5,270 nt of DNA, from contig JALVPA010000095.1 in assembly GCA_027026055.1 (NCBI GenBank), positions 1-5,270 on the forward strand. Direction: 5' to 3'. The stretch's first letter is position 1, and every line of letters begins with the position of its first letter. Source of the DNA: Campylobacteraceae bacterium (GTDB lineage: Bacteria > Campylobacterota > Campylobacteria > Campylobacterales > Sulfurovaceae). The position numbers and the translations under genes are program-made. This document shows, piece after piece, positions 5,178-5,270 of this stretch. Below the pieces are notes generated by a model. It made no database searches and was not told the origin of the DNA. It saw only the letters and a list, made by a program, of their open reading frames with translations.

Positions 5178-5253
5178 ACTAAAGCTCCGTTTATCAAAAT
5201 GGTGTATACTATTCGAAATAATAGCCAAATCTACGGAAGGATTGTAACACACA
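5178..5253. promoter_or_regulatory. divergent intergenic region with possible promoters and two short inverted repeats
   Basis: This 76-bp region separates bioD (-) from a gene starting on the + strand. A possible bioD -10 is TATTAT (5218-5223 on the minus strand). A possible + strand -10 is TATACT (5205-5210). Neither has a good -35. The two boxes lie within 20 bp of each other, with the inverted repeat CTATT-N6-AATAG (5209-5224) overlapping both. A second one, ATTGT-N5-ACAAT (5241-5255), abuts the + strand start codon. AAGGA at 5237-5241 may be the ribosome binding site of that gene, with long spacing (12 nt). All assignments here are tentative. Confidence 0.35.
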
Positions 5254-5270
5254 ATGCCGAACTTTAAAGA
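5254..5270 (+). CDS. possible start of a divergent gene, cut by the window end
   Basis: ATG at 5254 opens a frame reading MPNFK before the window ends. It is preceded by AAGGA 12 nt upstream and a TATACT box about 45 nt upstream, and no other gene occupies this stretch. Five codons are too few to identify a product. The call rests on the divergent layout and the upstream signals only. Confidence 0.4.

Noticed and set aside
5178..5252. In-frame N-terminal extension of bioD by 25 residues
   Set aside because: The P-loop is at the expected place from the ATG at 5177, which has a GGAG 7 nt upstream; the extension does not resemble BioD and would cover the divergent promoter region.
5241..5255. 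ATTGTAACACACAAT as a BirA operator
   Set aside because: It begins like the TTGTAAAC half-site, but the second half GGTTTACAA at 14-16 nt spacing is missing.

Overview
The window looks like an ordinary chromosomal segment of a Campylobacterota bacterium, probably of the Sulfurovum/Sulfurimonas/Sulfuricurvum type. The reasons are a PP0621-family membrane protein directly after rsmG, a short single-domain PabB, a promoter with an extended -10 box but no clear -35, and the style of the proteins. This assignment is inference; no rRNA or other marker gene is present. There are no phage, plasmid, CRISPR or transposase genes.

Layout. Positions 1-2214 (+) hold five overlapping genes that read as one operon: the 3' two thirds of rsmG (16S rRNA G527 methyltransferase), a small membrane-anchored Zn-ribbon-like PP0621 protein, an unidentified 130-residue alpha/beta protein, a rhomboid intramembrane serine protease, and a putative lipoprotein with a candidate Cys-His-Asp hydrolase triad. 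Positions 2202-2340 are an A/G-rich non-coding repeat with a 14-bp tandem array and a G/C hairpin, lying between convergent genes. Positions 2354-4340 (-) hold pyrB, then an unrecognised 42-codon small ORF that fills the gap, then pabB, expressed from an extended -10 promoter just upstream of pyrB. Positions 4396-4530 carry a second copy of the intergenic repeat. Positions 4545-5177 (-) hold bioD, and a divergent gene on the + strand starts at 5254 and runs off the window.

Functionally, the minus-strand genes are biosynthetic: pyrimidine (pyrB), folate precursor pABA (pabB) and biotin (bioD). The plus-strand operon joins rRNA modification to envelope proteins of poorly known role. The parts most worth following up are the two related intergenic repeats, whose hairpins differ by pair-preserving changes; the small ORF between pyrB and pabB; and the rhomboid/lipoprotein gene pair. 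I saw no clear evidence of a large undescribed system.
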